Positions 18,324-26,235 are shown, counted from the first letter of the stretch. The stretch is 64,000 nucleotides of DNA from JAGQLF01 sp964437465 (GCA_964437465.1 CAYTGI010000006.1:10966-74965); one strand, 5' to 3'. Made by a program: numbers and translations. Notes: generated by a model not told the origin, from the sequence alone.

Positions 18324-18374
18324 AAATTTATTAATACTCCGCCTGCTGGATTCGAACCAGCAACCTACCGGTTA

Positions 18375-18775
18375 CACTTAACCTGTAATTTTCATTACAG
18401 CGTGGACTATCTCATCACCATACGATTTCTCATTTAGGTGTCGGGCGCTCTAGGGTGTAAATCACCTAGTCTCTGAACCTTTTCCATTTTGTTGGAACTT
18501 GGCTGCGGATTACCTTAGAATTTCCTTAGGCTTCCCGCAATTCACCCGATGTTCATTCCTGATTTTCATCAGGAAGCTGCGTGATTCCGCTATGTATTTC
18601 CCGATGACAGTTTGAATATACAAGAATGCACTTATCTAACTCTGTTTTAACCTTTTGCCAAGATCTTGTTAGCCCTCTTTGTGAAAGCCCAAAATCTTTA
18701 TTTGCACGATCTTTGTATTTTCTATTGTCAATCTTTCCCATATATAAAAATGGGGATTAATAATAGCTAGTGAAC
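18375..18775 (-). ncRNA. Group I intron (IA-like) in tRNA-Asn
   Basis: 401 nt. Core elements can be read on the minus strand: P (AATTGCGGGAA), Q (AATCCGCAGCC), R (GGTTCAGAGACTA at 18479-18467) and S (ATAGTCC, near 18409-18404). Pairings: P4 GCGG/CCGC; P3 TCGGGTG (18549-18543) with CGCCCGA (18447-18441); P7 GACTA/TAGTC; P8 CACC/GGTG; P9 CTGTAAT-GAAA-ATTACAG near the 3' end. The GGTG/CACC hairpin between P7 and P3' suggests the P7.1/P7.2 insert of subgroup IA. The intron ends in G (omega G). Its P1 pairing is not obvious to me. An HNH reading frame occupies the 5' half. Confidence 0.9.
18553..18741 (-). pseudogene. HNH homing endonuclease remnant inside the intron
   Basis: 62 codons ending in KCILVYSNCHREIHSG, the C-terminal half of an HNH zinc-finger nuclease (CxxxxNCHREIH). 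The preceding RSWQKVKTELDK also matches intron HNH enzymes. The first half of the finger (CxxC and the HH active-site strand) is absent, and an in-frame TAA lies 18 bases upstream of the ATG. It is therefore either a decayed homing endonuclease or a very reduced protein. It ends about 20 bases before the intron's P3, so the catalytic RNA core is not disturbed. Confidence 0.7.
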
Positions 18776-18871
18776 ACAGCCGGTTGCTCTACCGTTGAGC
18801 TAAGGCGGATCATTTATGAAATTTAAAAGAGCTGCTGGAATTATACCAATATGTAGGCAGTTTTAGAAAGT

Positions 18872-19918
18872 TTATTTTTCGTTTAGTAGATAATTTTTAA
18901 TTATTGGTGAAAAAAGTGATACATTTCTATCCTTTAATCTTAACAATCCAGTCTCAATTAGAAAATTAGTATCCCAACCACCTTTTATCATTTCTCCATT
19001 GGCCACCTTTCTAAGCAAGTTCTCTTGATGCTTTGTAAGTGAAGAAATTAGTTTTTCTGAAATATTTCTTAAAGCAGGATCTAAACTCACATTCTCAAAA
19101 GAATTTAGAGAGCTTGTAAGATATTTCTTGAAAGGTAAATAGCCACCAGATAGGTTTTGTATTTTGTTTATCTTATTTTTATAAGAGGGACTTAAATATT
19201 TTAGTTTTCTTGGAATAAAGCTTTCCGATAATTCTGTCTCTCTGATATTCATTAAAGATAGTATTACAACTTTTTGAGCAATAAAATTTGCAATTTCCCC
19301 ATGAGTTTTTTGTTTTATTTTCTTAAACCATTTAGATGAGTCCATTGAAAATATAAACTCAATCTTTCCTCTATACCTATCCCTTATAAATTTTAGAAGA
19401 TTGCTTATAGCTTTAGTATCTTCTGAAAAAAATTCTTCAGTATCATCTAATATAAAATAAAATTGTTTATGTGGAAAATCCTCTATTAAATTATCTATAG
19501 CACTTACTAATTTATCCTTTGACCATTTATCATTATCTATTTCAACTGAATTTCTTTTCAATTTTTTTAACCTTTGATATTTATGTAATATTTTTCTATA
19601 CAAAATCTTTTCAAAAGCAATTGCTCCGGGAGAGTAGTCTTTTAGCCATATAACTGTTGTATTGCCAGTAGCTTTTTCAATAAGGACTTCGTGAATATCA
19701 GTGTAAATAAATTCTATTCTGCTTAGTCTAAGGTGCCTTCGCCGATATTTAGTGTTAAATGTTAGATATCTTAGTATATGAGTTTTCCCAAATCCAGCTG
19801 GAGCTAAAATACAAATGGGGTTTGTGGGCCGGTTCGTTCTAAATTTGTCAAAGCTAGACATTATTTTGTCAATATTTGACTTGGCATAATTTGAAGGAAA
19901 TTGCTCCTCTATGTTCAT
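18872..19918 (-). CDS. AAA/STAND-type P-loop ATPase with C-terminal helical domain
   Basis: 348 aa. Walker A is at residues 39-46 (APAGFGKT) and Walker B around residue 155 (FYFILDDTEEFF). The overall layout resembles Orc1/Cdc6- or archaeal-ATPase (AAA_16)-like proteins: ATPase of about 240 residues, then a winged-helix-like end (LTKHQENLLRKVANGEM, then FLIETGLLRLKDRNVSLFSP). The protein is strongly basic in the middle (YRRRHLRLSR; KYQRLKKLKR), consistent with nucleic-acid contact. No specific family can be named. It is divergent from the heliorhodopsin gene (129 bp between starts). Confidence 0.65.
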   Translation of the reverse strand: MNIEEQFPSNYAKSNIDKIMSSFDKFRTNRPTNPICILAPAGFGKTHILRYLTFNTKYRRRHLRLSRIEFIYTDIHEVLIEKATGNTTVIWLKDYSPGAIAFEKILYRKILHKYQRLKKLKRNSVEIDNDKWSKDKLVSAIDNLIEDFPHKQFYFILDDTEEFFSEDTKAISNLLKFIRDRYRGKIEFIFSMDSSKWFKKIKQKTHGEIANFIAQKVVILSLMNIRETELSESFIPRKLKYLSPSYKNKINKIQNLSGGYLPFKKYLTSSLNSFENVSLDPALRNISEKLISSLTKHQENLLRKVANGEMIKGGWDTNFLIETGLLRLKDRNVSLFSPIIKNYLLNEK

Positions 19919-20047
19919 TTATAGAGATTATACACTGAAGAACTTATTCTGTATAGCTGGATTCCCTTGTCTGTATTGACAGTCGCTTCTTTTTAGCATC
20001 AAAGGATAAATATTAGACACCTTAGCTAATTTTATCTATTATGAATT

Positions 20048-20851
20048 ATGGCAAGATCATTTCTCAAAGGTAAAGACAAGTTTCATAATATTAGAAAACT
20101 AAATATTTTTTTAGGTACAATTCACCTAATTCAATCTCTAATTATATTCTCGGTTTCTAACAGTACGTTAGTACAATTCAACTCAGATTACTTTGGCTTA
20201 CTATCAGGACAAGCTGCTAGGGAATTTGGAAATAATTCCCAGGTTCTATTCGAGGTCAGATTAAGTGCATTGGTAGCTTTATTTTTGTTTATCGCAGCTT
20301 TAACTCATTTTTTGACTACTTCATCAGGGATAAGGGAATGGTATGATAAGAATCTTAAAAAGGGGATTGGATATGCAAGGTGGTGGGAGTATGCTTTTAG
20401 CTCCTCAATAATGATTGTCATTATCGCTTCTATTGTGGGAATTACTAACTTCTTTACAATATTAGCTATATTCACCTTAAATGCATTGATGAATATTTTT
20501 GGCTTGATAATGGAGAAGACTAATTCTGGGAAGAAGAAAGATTATGATTGGACCAGCTTTATCTATGGGGTTATAGCCGGGATTGTACCTTGGATAATAA
20601 TATTTAGCTATTATTTTGGAGCACTTTCATTAGCCATTCCAACTGCAGCTTTCCCTCTCGGTGGATATGTGATATGGATACTTGTCATTGATTTTGTATG
20701 GTTCTCAGCATTTGCTTTAAATATGTATGCTGGTTTCAGAAAAATAGGACCGTGGAAAAATTATTTGTATACTGAAGTTGTTTACAGTTTCTTGAGTTTA
20801 TTCTCTAAATCAATTCTTGCTTGGCAAATCTTCTTAAATCTACTATCTTAG
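20048..20851 (+). CDS. Heliorhodopsin
   Basis: 267 aa, seven TM helices. Diagnostic heliorhodopsin features: TM7 LFSKSILAWQIF with the retinal Schiff-base Lys at residue 254; TM3 RWWEYAFSSSIMIVIIA with the counter-ion Glu114; His26 (GTIHLIQ) and His87 (LTHFLT) matching the two conserved internal histidines; VIAGIVPWIIIF in TM5. Heliorhodopsins sit in the membrane inverted relative to type 1 rhodopsins; their function is mostly unsettled (sensing or signalling proposed). No retinal-synthesis gene is visible in the window, so the chromophore may come from outside. It stands alone, overlapping the stop of a convergent membrane-protein gene by 4 bp. Confidence 0.93.
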   Translation: MARSFLKGKDKFHNIRKLNIFLGTIHLIQSLIIFSVSNSTLVQFNSDYFGLLSGQAAREFGNNSQVLFEVRLSALVALFLFIAALTHFLTTSSGIREWYDKNLKKGIGYARWWEYAFSSSIMIVIIASIVGITNFFTILAIFTLNALMNIFGLIMEKTNSGKKKDYDWTSFIYGVIAGIVPWIIIFSYYFGALSLAIPTAAFPLGGYVIWILVIDFVWFSAFALNMYAGFRKIGPWKNYLYTEVVYSFLSLFSKSILAWQIFLNLLS

Positions 20852-21246
20852 AATGAATTTTTAAGTTTGTATTCTTTGTTTAACTGTATCAGGTATCCTA
20901 TCCCACCAATAGAGAAGAGAAGAAAGAATATACCAAGTCCAGCTAATAGAAAAGAAGTATTTTCTAAAAGTGTAGGTGAGTTATCATCTTGATTAATACT
21001 AGTACTCATACCAGCAACTCTTCCATTGTCACTAACCTGTACGTCAGAATTTTCTTCATCTCTATCAAATATTTGACTAATTGCTTCTATAGGTTCTTGC
21101 AATGCTTCTGGATCAGATTTATGAAGAGTAATTACCTGTGCTGGAATAACCAAAAACACCATAACAGTTATTATTATAACTAATATTTTGGGAACGCTTA
21201 TATCTATAAGTGGTTCTTCTAAATGGTATATATGTGTATGACGCAT
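20848..21246 (-). CDS. Hypothetical two-TM membrane protein
   Basis: 132 aa. TM1 about residues 20-42 (ILVIIITVMVFLVIPAQVITL) and TM2 about 98-119 (FLLAGLGIFFLLFSIGGIGYLI), with an acidic extracytoplasmic loop of about 55 residues and short basic ends. No family recognised. It is convergent with heliorhodopsin and 56 bp downstream of mltG's stop on the same strand, so it could be co-transcribed with the mltG operon... its own start is upstream of that stop only by gene order, not overlap. Confidence 0.55.
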   Translation of the reverse strand: MRHTHIYHLEEPLIDISVPKILVIIITVMVFLVIPAQVITLHKSDPEALQEPIEAISQIFDRDEENSDVQVSDNGRVAGMSTSINQDDNSPTLLENTSFLLAGLGIFFLLFSIGGIGYLIQLNKEYKLKNSF

Positions 21247-21302
21247 AAGTAAATATTAATACTAGTATATTAAAACATACTTAAAGTTTTTTTGTTAGAT
21301 AA

Positions 21303-22373
21303 TTAACAACCTAAATCTCTACAAACTCCTACTAGATGTGAGTCATAATCAACATTGAAAAAAGTTTGTCCATCAGGTGTATGGTAGAAAAAGTAAAACT
21401 CAGTATCTTTAGGATTTAAAGCAGCATCAATAGACTCAATTCTAGGATTATTGATAGGTGTAGGCATTAATCCTGGATAAATGTAAGTATTATAAGGGCT
21501 GTCTATCTGCTGATCTACAAGAGTTACACCAGCATCACTTTTTCCAGTTATGAAGTTAACAGTTGCGTCAGATTGAAGGGCTATTCCGTCACTCATTCGA
21601 TTATGGAATACGCTAGAGATTTCTGATCTATCATCCCAAGCACTTGCCTCTTTCTCTATTACAGAAGCTAAGATTACAGCTTCATATAAATTATTAATAT
21701 TTCCGCTTGGACTTGAAAAGCTACCTATATTCTCTTCGACTTTTACCTTAAAGTTTTTAACCATAATTTCAATAATTTGAGCAGTAGTCATACCTTGATC
21801 GATTCTATATGTATCTGGATATAAAAAGCCTCTTAGTGGCTTTCCTTCAGGTAGATAATTATCTAAAAAGCTTCTAATTGACTGATCAGAGAATTGAATC
21901 TGTGAAGGGTCCTCAACTAATTCAAAAAACTCTGCTTCACTGAATTGCGTTAGTTCAGCTAGTTCTGCACCGAGGATAGATGATACATCTTCATATTTAA
22001 GTCCTTCTTTAATAGTTACCCATATAGCAGGTTTAAATGTTCCTTCTTCAAGCGTTGTTATAAGCTCTGGTACGGTGTATCCAGCAGGTATTTCGTATGT
22101 ACCTACTTTGATATTTGGAGAAACTCTCTCTGTTCGAAGGTATATCTGAATAGGGATCGTACTATTTATATATCCAGCTTCACTTAAATAGTTAACTACG
22201 TCTAAAAATGTATCCCCTTCCTCTACAATTAATTCGAAAGCCTTCGAATTAAACTCTCCATTTATTGAGTTTTTATACCAGTTGTTAATACTAAAGAATG
22301 CTAAAAGAAATATTCCAAGTATTAGTCCTATTATTAATAATAAATTTGATCTTTTTTTCTTTTTTTCTTCCAT
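21303..22373 (-). CDS. mltG: Endolytic murein transglycosylase MltG
   Basis: 356 aa YceG-family protein that cuts nascent glycan strands and sets their length. One N-terminal TM helix (residues 10-28), LysM-like subdomain (EGDTFLDVVNYLSEAGYI), then the catalytic domain with Glu in ILASVIEKEA, FHNRMSDG and LQSDATVNF. Size normal. It shares one base with the upstream ruvX stop and is the last gene of the amidase-ruvX-mltG operon. In many bacteria yqgF and mltG are neighbours as here. Confidence 0.94.
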   Translation of the reverse strand: MEEKKKKRSNLLLIIGLILGIFLLAFFSINNWYKNSINGEFNSKAFELIVEEGDTFLDVVNYLSEAGYINSTIPIQIYLRTERVSPNIKVGTYEIPAGYTVPELITTLEEGTFKPAIWVTIKEGLKYEDVSSILGAELAELTQFSEAEFFELVEDPSQIQFSDQSIRSFLDNYLPEGKPLRGFLYPDTYRIDQGMTTAQIIEIMVKNFKVKVEENIGSFSSPSGNINNLYEAVILASVIEKEASAWDDRSEISSVFHNRMSDGIALQSDATVNFITGKSDAGVTLVDQQIDSPYNTYIYPGLMPTPINNPRIESIDAALNPKDTEFYFFYHTPDGQTFFNVDYDSHLVGVCRDLGC

Positions 22374-22783
22374 TATGAATTTTTTGAATCTAAATATTCT
22401 TGCAGCATTATTCTTGCAGCTTCTCCATCTATATTTTTTCTCTTAAACCTCATTGTCTTTGAACTTTCTCTTGCTAAAGATGAGGTCATAGATTCATCAA
22501 CTGCCTCTATAATGATATCAGAAAATTTCTTTTCTAGTTTTTGAGAAAAATCTTCTATTCGTTTAGAAAAAGGAGAATGAGTTCCGTCGAAATTATATGG
22601 AATACCGATTATGATCTTTTCTATTTCTTCTTGTTCAATAAGCTCAACTAACTTGGCTAGTGCTTCTTCCTCATTTTTAACCTTCATTAGTGGAAGTCTA
22701 GAAGCAATTAGTTGAGATTCATCTGAAAGTGCAAGACCAAACTTTTTCGTTCCGTAATCGATTGATAATATTTTTTTGCTCAT
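22373..22783 (-). CDS. ruvX: Putative pre-16S rRNA nuclease / RuvX (YqgF)
   Basis: 136 aa, RNase H-fold YqgF family, implicated in 5' maturation of 16S rRNA or in Holliday-junction processing. Acidic active-site positions are present: ILSIDYGTK (Asp), IIIGIPYNFDGT, VDESMTS (Glu) and KNIDGEAA (Asp). Overlaps the upstream amidase gene by 4 bp and the mltG gene by 1 bp, so translation is coupled. Confidence 0.92.
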   Translation of the reverse strand: MSKKILSIDYGTKKFGLALSDESQLIASRLPLMKVKNEEEALAKLVELIEQEEIEKIIIGIPYNFDGTHSPFSKRIEDFSQKLEKKFSDIIIEAVDESMTSSLARESSKTMRFKRKNIDGEAARIMLQEYLDSKNS

Positions 22784-23634
22784 GTACCTCGAATAAAGTT
22801 AACCAAAACTTCCCACCAGTTTTCTTTTACTTCTTCCTCTTTTTCTTCAGGTTCTTCTTGCGCCAATTCTTCAAGCTCTTTAACTCTTCCTTTTAGTTTA
22901 CTATTTTCTTCTTCTAATTGCTTTTTTTGGTCTTTAAGTTTTGTAGTTAACTTTTTAAGATCATTTACTTCAAAAGGTGTATCTGCATAAGATTTAACTA
23001 AACTTTGAAGTTTTTCATTCTTATCTTTAATGATCTTATTATCATTTTCCAAGTCAGAGTTCTTCTCCTCTAAAGAGTTAACTCTTTCTTCTAGGCTAGC
23101 TATTTTTTCGTTAAGTTCTTTCACAACCATAGGATCATCTGATTTTGTTTTAGCTATTTCAATCAGCTTATCAAGATCAACTCCATCTCCGGGACATCTT
23201 GATCTTGTTACTGAATTTATTTGATTATGACCTATTATGTGATTTCGATCCAGTGGAATCTGGTATTTACTGCATAGCATTGCAATTAGCTCTCCTGAAG
23301 CCTCGTACATTTCTTTAGTCCATTTCTCTCCAGTAAACCCTTCATGTTCAATTCCAATTGTGTAAAGATTAGGGTTAATTCTAGGTTTTAGTAAGGCCCA
23401 TCTTGGTTGATTTACACCCCCTGCGTGCCAGGCGGTGTCTTCATCAGCTACAAACTGCCAGATTACTCCGTTTTTCCCGACCATGTAGTGGGCAGAAGCG
23501 TTAGAAGCACTATTGTTAAACCACTCGTATGCACCATTAAGCCAGCCTTCTGCAATATGTACCACTATTGCTTCAGGTTTATATCCAAACCGTCCGTTAG
23601 ATAAATTTTTAACAGGTTTCCATACTATATCCAT
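22780..23634 (-). CDS. N-acetylmuramoyl-L-alanine amidase (Amidase_2/PGRP type)
   Basis: 284 aa. Zinc ligands of T7-lysozyme-like amidases are seen: His in IVVHIAEG, His in IIGHNQIN and Cys in SRCPGDG, plus Tyr in AHYMVGKNG. Catalytic domain residues 1-160, then a coiled coil (about 170-260) with a heavily acidic end (QEEPEEKEEEVKENW). As with the Amidase_3 protein at 3497, no signal peptide is visible. First gene of an operon with ruvX and mltG, which puts it in wall remodelling. Confidence 0.9.
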   Translation of the reverse strand: MDIVWKPVKNLSNGRFGYKPEAIVVHIAEGWLNGAYEWFNNSASNASAHYMVGKNGVIWQFVADEDTAWHAGGVNQPRWALLKPRINPNLYTIGIEHEGFTGEKWTKEMYEASGELIAMLCSKYQIPLDRNHIIGHNQINSVTRSRCPGDGVDLDKLIEIAKTKSDDPMVVKELNEKIASLEERVNSLEEKNSDLENDNKIIKDKNEKLQSLVKSYADTPFEVNDLKKLTTKLKDQKKQLEEENSKLKGRVKELEELAQEEPEEKEEEVKENWWEVLVNFIRGT

Positions 23635-23698
23635 ATATTGAGATTTTTCAAACCTTTTGGATTATATCAGGAAAACCCAAATATGCTAAACTGTCTTA

Positions 23699-24373
23699 GT
23701 GAAAAAGCTTTTTTTAAGCATTTTCTTCCCCAAATTTTGCTTTATTTGTTCAAAAAAAGGTTCCCACTTATGCAATAGATGTACCTTGAGGTACTTAGAT
23801 TTCCCAATGGTGCAATATTGTCATGTTTGTAGTGGGGAAGTTAGGTTGGGGTTTGTACATAAAGAATGCTCCTCAAAAACTAATCTTGACGGATTGATTT
23901 TCGTATCAGTATATAACAGATTGGTCAGAGATCTTATTCATAAAGGTAAGTACAGTAAAGAATTTTCAATCTTTGAGGATTTGGGCATTATTATGAAACA
24001 GTTTGTAGAAAAATATTACTCATTTGATAATGTTTTGATATCATTTGTACCATCACATAGGTCAAAAGAAAGAATACGTGGTTTTAATCAAGCTAAAATC
24101 TTAGCCAATGCTTTTTCTAATGGTGCTGAAATAGAGCTAATTAAGAGAATAAAAAAGACAAAAACTCAGGTTGGAATGACAGAAGAGGAGAGAGCTAATA
24201 ATTTAAAGGATGCTTTTAAACTTGAGAAATTTCAATTAGGCAATGATGTAATTATCATTGATGATGTCTTTACTACTGGTTCAACACTTGAAGAGTGTGC
24301 AAAATTAATTAAATCTAAGTACCCTAAAATGAAGGTATATGGCCTAACATTTGCAAAGACTAGAATAGTATAG
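23699..24373 (+). CDS. comF: ComF-family phosphoribosyltransferase-like protein
   Basis: 224 aa with GTG start at 23699. N-terminal zinc-binding double finger (CFICSKKG, HLCNRC, YCHVCSG), then a PRTase fold with the PRPP loop VIIIDDVFTTGST near residue 185 and ERIRGFNQAKIL upstream. ComF/GntX proteins act in DNA uptake or inter-strand transfer during natural transformation. In CPR this family is common and suggests competence, but no comEC is in this window. Its end overlaps the end of the convergent patatin remnant. Confidence 0.88.
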   Translation: MKKLFLSIFFPKFCFICSKKGSHLCNRCTLRYLDFPMVQYCHVCSGEVRLGFVHKECSSKTNLDGLIFVSVYNRLVRDLIHKGKYSKEFSIFEDLGIIMKQFVEKYYSFDNVLISFVPSHRSKERIRGFNQAKILANAFSNGAEIELIKRIKKTKTQVGMTEEERANNLKDAFKLEKFQLGNDVIIIDDVFTTGSTLEECAKLIKSKYPKMKVYGLTFAKTRIV

Positions 24374-25093
24374 ACTTTATTTTATCAATCTCTTTTGCTG
24401 CTCTTATATAGCCATACTCATAAATTTCATCAGCTTTAGATTGATCTAAGAATACTTTAAACTGTCCTGCCATGTCTTTAAAAATCATATCTTGGGGATC
24501 CATTTTTTCATCTTGATCTTGAATGACACTCATCGAAAGTGTCATAGAGGCTAATATAGATTTGAGAATATTTTTATGATCAGATTCTTCAAACACGGGT
24601 TTTTCTGAGTTCGCTTTAAATCCAAAAATAACATCTGCCCTTTTTCTCTCAGAAAATTCACTCCATAGCCGGAAGAGACATCTCCATCAACATAATAAGT
24701 ATTATTATATCGAATTGGTTTATATAATTCTGCCATGGCCATTGATGAGACTAATGATTCAGTTAAGTCTCCATCTTCTAAGATTACACTTCTTTCTTGC
24801 AAAAGATCTGTCTTTTAGGAATTCATTTATGTAACCTTTAGTTTTTTCATAGCTTAAAATTGATCTTTCAAATAAAGATTCTATTCCTGCAAAATGTTTG
24901 ACGCTAAAGCTTTTTGTGAAATCTAGAATTTTGTTCCTAATGCGTAGGCTGTACCGATCAATGCTCCAGCACTTGAGCCTATGATCATAGAAACTTCAAT
25001 GTCGTTTTCTTCTAGTGGATCTAGAAAACCAATATAAGAAATACATCGAGCTCCACCGCCTCTAAAAGATAGTGCTAATTTTTTCTGATTCAT
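24360..25093 (-). pseudogene. Patatin-like phospholipase, broken by three frameshifts
   Basis: Reading on the minus strand from ATG 25093: LALSFRGGGARCISYIGFL (oxyanion Gly box) and IIGSSAGALIGTAYALG (Ser nucleophile GSSAG) end at an early TAG near 24923. A one-base shift restores LDFTKSFSVKHFAGIESLFE; a second shift leads into ERSVILEDGDLTESLVSS, then YYVDGDVSSGYGV (catalytic Asp-Gly). A third shift near 24630 restores the C-terminal part ending at 24360. Each break is next to a short A, T or G run, so either decay or assembly/sequencing errors could be the cause. All catalytic elements remain readable, arguing for a recent event or an error. Confidence 0.8.
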
Positions 25094-25171
25094 GTTATCA
25101 GCATTAATAAATGGCCAATTTATGATATAATATAAAAGTAATAAAAGCACATTAAAAAGAGAATTGGAGTT

Positions 25172-25207
25172 CCCCGAGCATCTATTAAACCCAATAGGTG
25201 CTCGGGG
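25172..25207 (+). promoter_or_regulatory. Long hairpin overlapping tmRNA 5' end
   Basis: 15-bp stem: CCCCGAGCA/TGCTCGGGG (25172-25180 with 25199-25207), one T-G pair, then CTATT/AATAG, loop AAACCC. The 3' arm includes the first three G bases of the predicted mature tmRNA (25205), so the leader fold competes with the acceptor stem. It is not followed by a T-run on the plus strand. A processing or folding-control element is a possibility. Confidence 0.6.
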
Positions 25208-25644
25208 GATGCTAAATTCGACAATATATTAAAGGTTTTAAAGCAAGTCAGGGGATTGATTTGATCCTGCTGCGAACAAAAACAAATCGCCAAATAAATA
25301 ACAACCCTGTTGTTAATGCTCTAAATAAAGCTGCTGATGCAGTTGGAAACTTCCTATTCGGAACACCTAACTACAACATCGCTTAATTTTAGGGTGTATG
25401 CTGAAAACAAAAAGTAAGCATGCCGTTTATATGATTCTTTCCTGATGGATGAATATAAACGCCCAATTAGTCAGGATGCAATTAATATTTTTGATTTATA
25501 AATATTAATCAAGACTTTAATAAATCCTAAAAAGCTCATTTTTGCTTAGTTTTTATTAGCTTTTTAGAAAAATAAACTAAGATAAGCTTGTAACAACTTT
25601 ATCTCATTTGATTTATTGGACACGGGTATCCGTCATCTCCACCA
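25205..25644 (+). ncRNA. ssrA: Transfer-messenger RNA (tmRNA, SsrA)
   Basis: Rescues stalled ribosomes with SmpB (gene at 48930). Acceptor stem GGGGATG (25205-25211) pairs with CATCTCC followed by ACCA at 25644; 5' signature GCTAAATTCGACAA. PK1 is readable: CAGGGGAT/ATCCTG with loop GATTTG pairing to CAAATC. The tag frame closes with GGAACACCTAACTACAACATCGCTTAA, coding for a C-terminus GTPNYNIA. In that frame the tag is long (about 25-30 residues, containing ALNKAADAVGNFLF), as in mycoplasmas rather than the 10-residue E. coli tag; the resume codon is uncertain. The T-arm is shortened to ACGG-GTAT-CCGT, without a TTCRANY loop. Several further pseudoknot-like repeats follow. Confidence 0.9.
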
Positions 25645-25648
25645 AAAG

Positions 25649-25680
25649 CCTCTGAAGAAATTCGGAGGTTTTTTTATTTT
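25649..25680 (+). terminator. Terminator of ssrA
   Basis: 8-bp stem CCTCTGAA/TTCGGAGG (one T-G pair), GAAA tetraloop, then a run of seven T. It begins four bases after the tmRNA CCA end. Confidence 0.92.
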
Positions 25681-25691
25681 AATAAATTTCA

Positions 25692-26186
25692 ATGACAGAT
25701 TTTGAAATTGTTCTCTTTAATCATAACGGTGAGATAGCAACTACAGAAGAGCCCATATCGAAAAGGATGGGCATATACAGGGATGAGATTAATCAACCTT
25801 CAGAATCATTAAAAGATAAAATACCAATAATCTTCAAAACTCCTTTTTATACTGTTAAAGGAGTACTAAACACTGAAAATATATTCTGGATATGTTCGAG
25901 TGAGGGGAGCCATGAGCGTATAAATCTTGCGGGGAGTACCATTTATGGAAACAGACCTAAAACATATTCCGCCCAGTTCGAGCTATCAAAACATGTAAAT
26001 AGAATTGATATTGCGATTTATGCTGATGATTTAGAAGAAGCATGTAAGGTAGTTAAGTGGCTGCAACATAGCTTTCCAAAGAATCAGAAAGAGGTTGCAA
26101 CAGTCTCTGTTGGCTCTCCATTCTTAGGGTATGATTTAGTCTATGAAGGATCATTATTTAAGTTTTATGCTAAGAAAGAGGCCTAG
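25692..26186 (+). CDS. Hypothetical protein (164 aa)
   Basis: Soluble mixed alpha/beta protein without signal peptide or TM segment, starting 12 bp after the tmRNA terminator. I see no catalytic motif. The internal segments NRIDIAIYADDLEEACKVVK and SVGSPFLGYDLVY look like a small ferredoxin-like or ligand-binding fold, but this is only an impression. Unrecognised; reading frame and codon use match its neighbours. Confidence 0.6.
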   Translation: MTDFEIVLFNHNGEIATTEEPISKRMGIYRDEINQPSESLKDKIPIIFKTPFYTVKGVLNTENIFWICSSEGSHERINLAGSTIYGNRPKTYSAQFELSKHVNRIDIAIYADDLEEACKVVKWLQHSFPKNQKEVATVSVGSPFLGYDLVYEGSLFKFYAKKEA

Positions 26187-26235
26187 GTGCAAATTTCTCA
26201 TATTTAAACTATAATTCTTCCAGTCACAAACTTTT

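Larger units (their letters stand above)
18337..18809 (-). tRNA. tRNA-Asn(GTT), interrupted by a group I intron
   Basis: On the minus strand the 5' exon is 18809-18776 and the 3' exon 18374-18337. Joined, they give a normal cloverleaf: acceptor TCCGCCT/AGGCGGA, discriminator G, D-arm GCTC/GAGC, anticodon stem ACCGG/CCGGT with loop CTGTTAA (anticodon GTT), T-arm GCTGG-TTCGAAT-CCAGC. T1-A72 with G73 and the CCGGCTGTTAACCGG anticodon arm are typical of bacterial tRNA-Asn. Alternative joins giving Thr anticodons fit the acceptor identity poorly. CCA is not encoded. The intron lies between anticodon bases 35 and 36, after T and with a terminal G, as group I splicing needs. Confidence 0.88.

Noticed and set aside
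18872..19918. Calling the ATPase Orc1/Cdc6 or a defence STAND protein
   Set aside because: The P-loop and a winged-helix-like end fit several clans; no diagnostic motif separates them, so only a general ATPase call is given.
25093..25150. Longer patatin start with hydrophobic leader (MLLLLLYYIIN)
   Set aside because: Family members begin about ten residues before the Gly box; the leader lies in upstream AT-rich DNA and probably is not translated.
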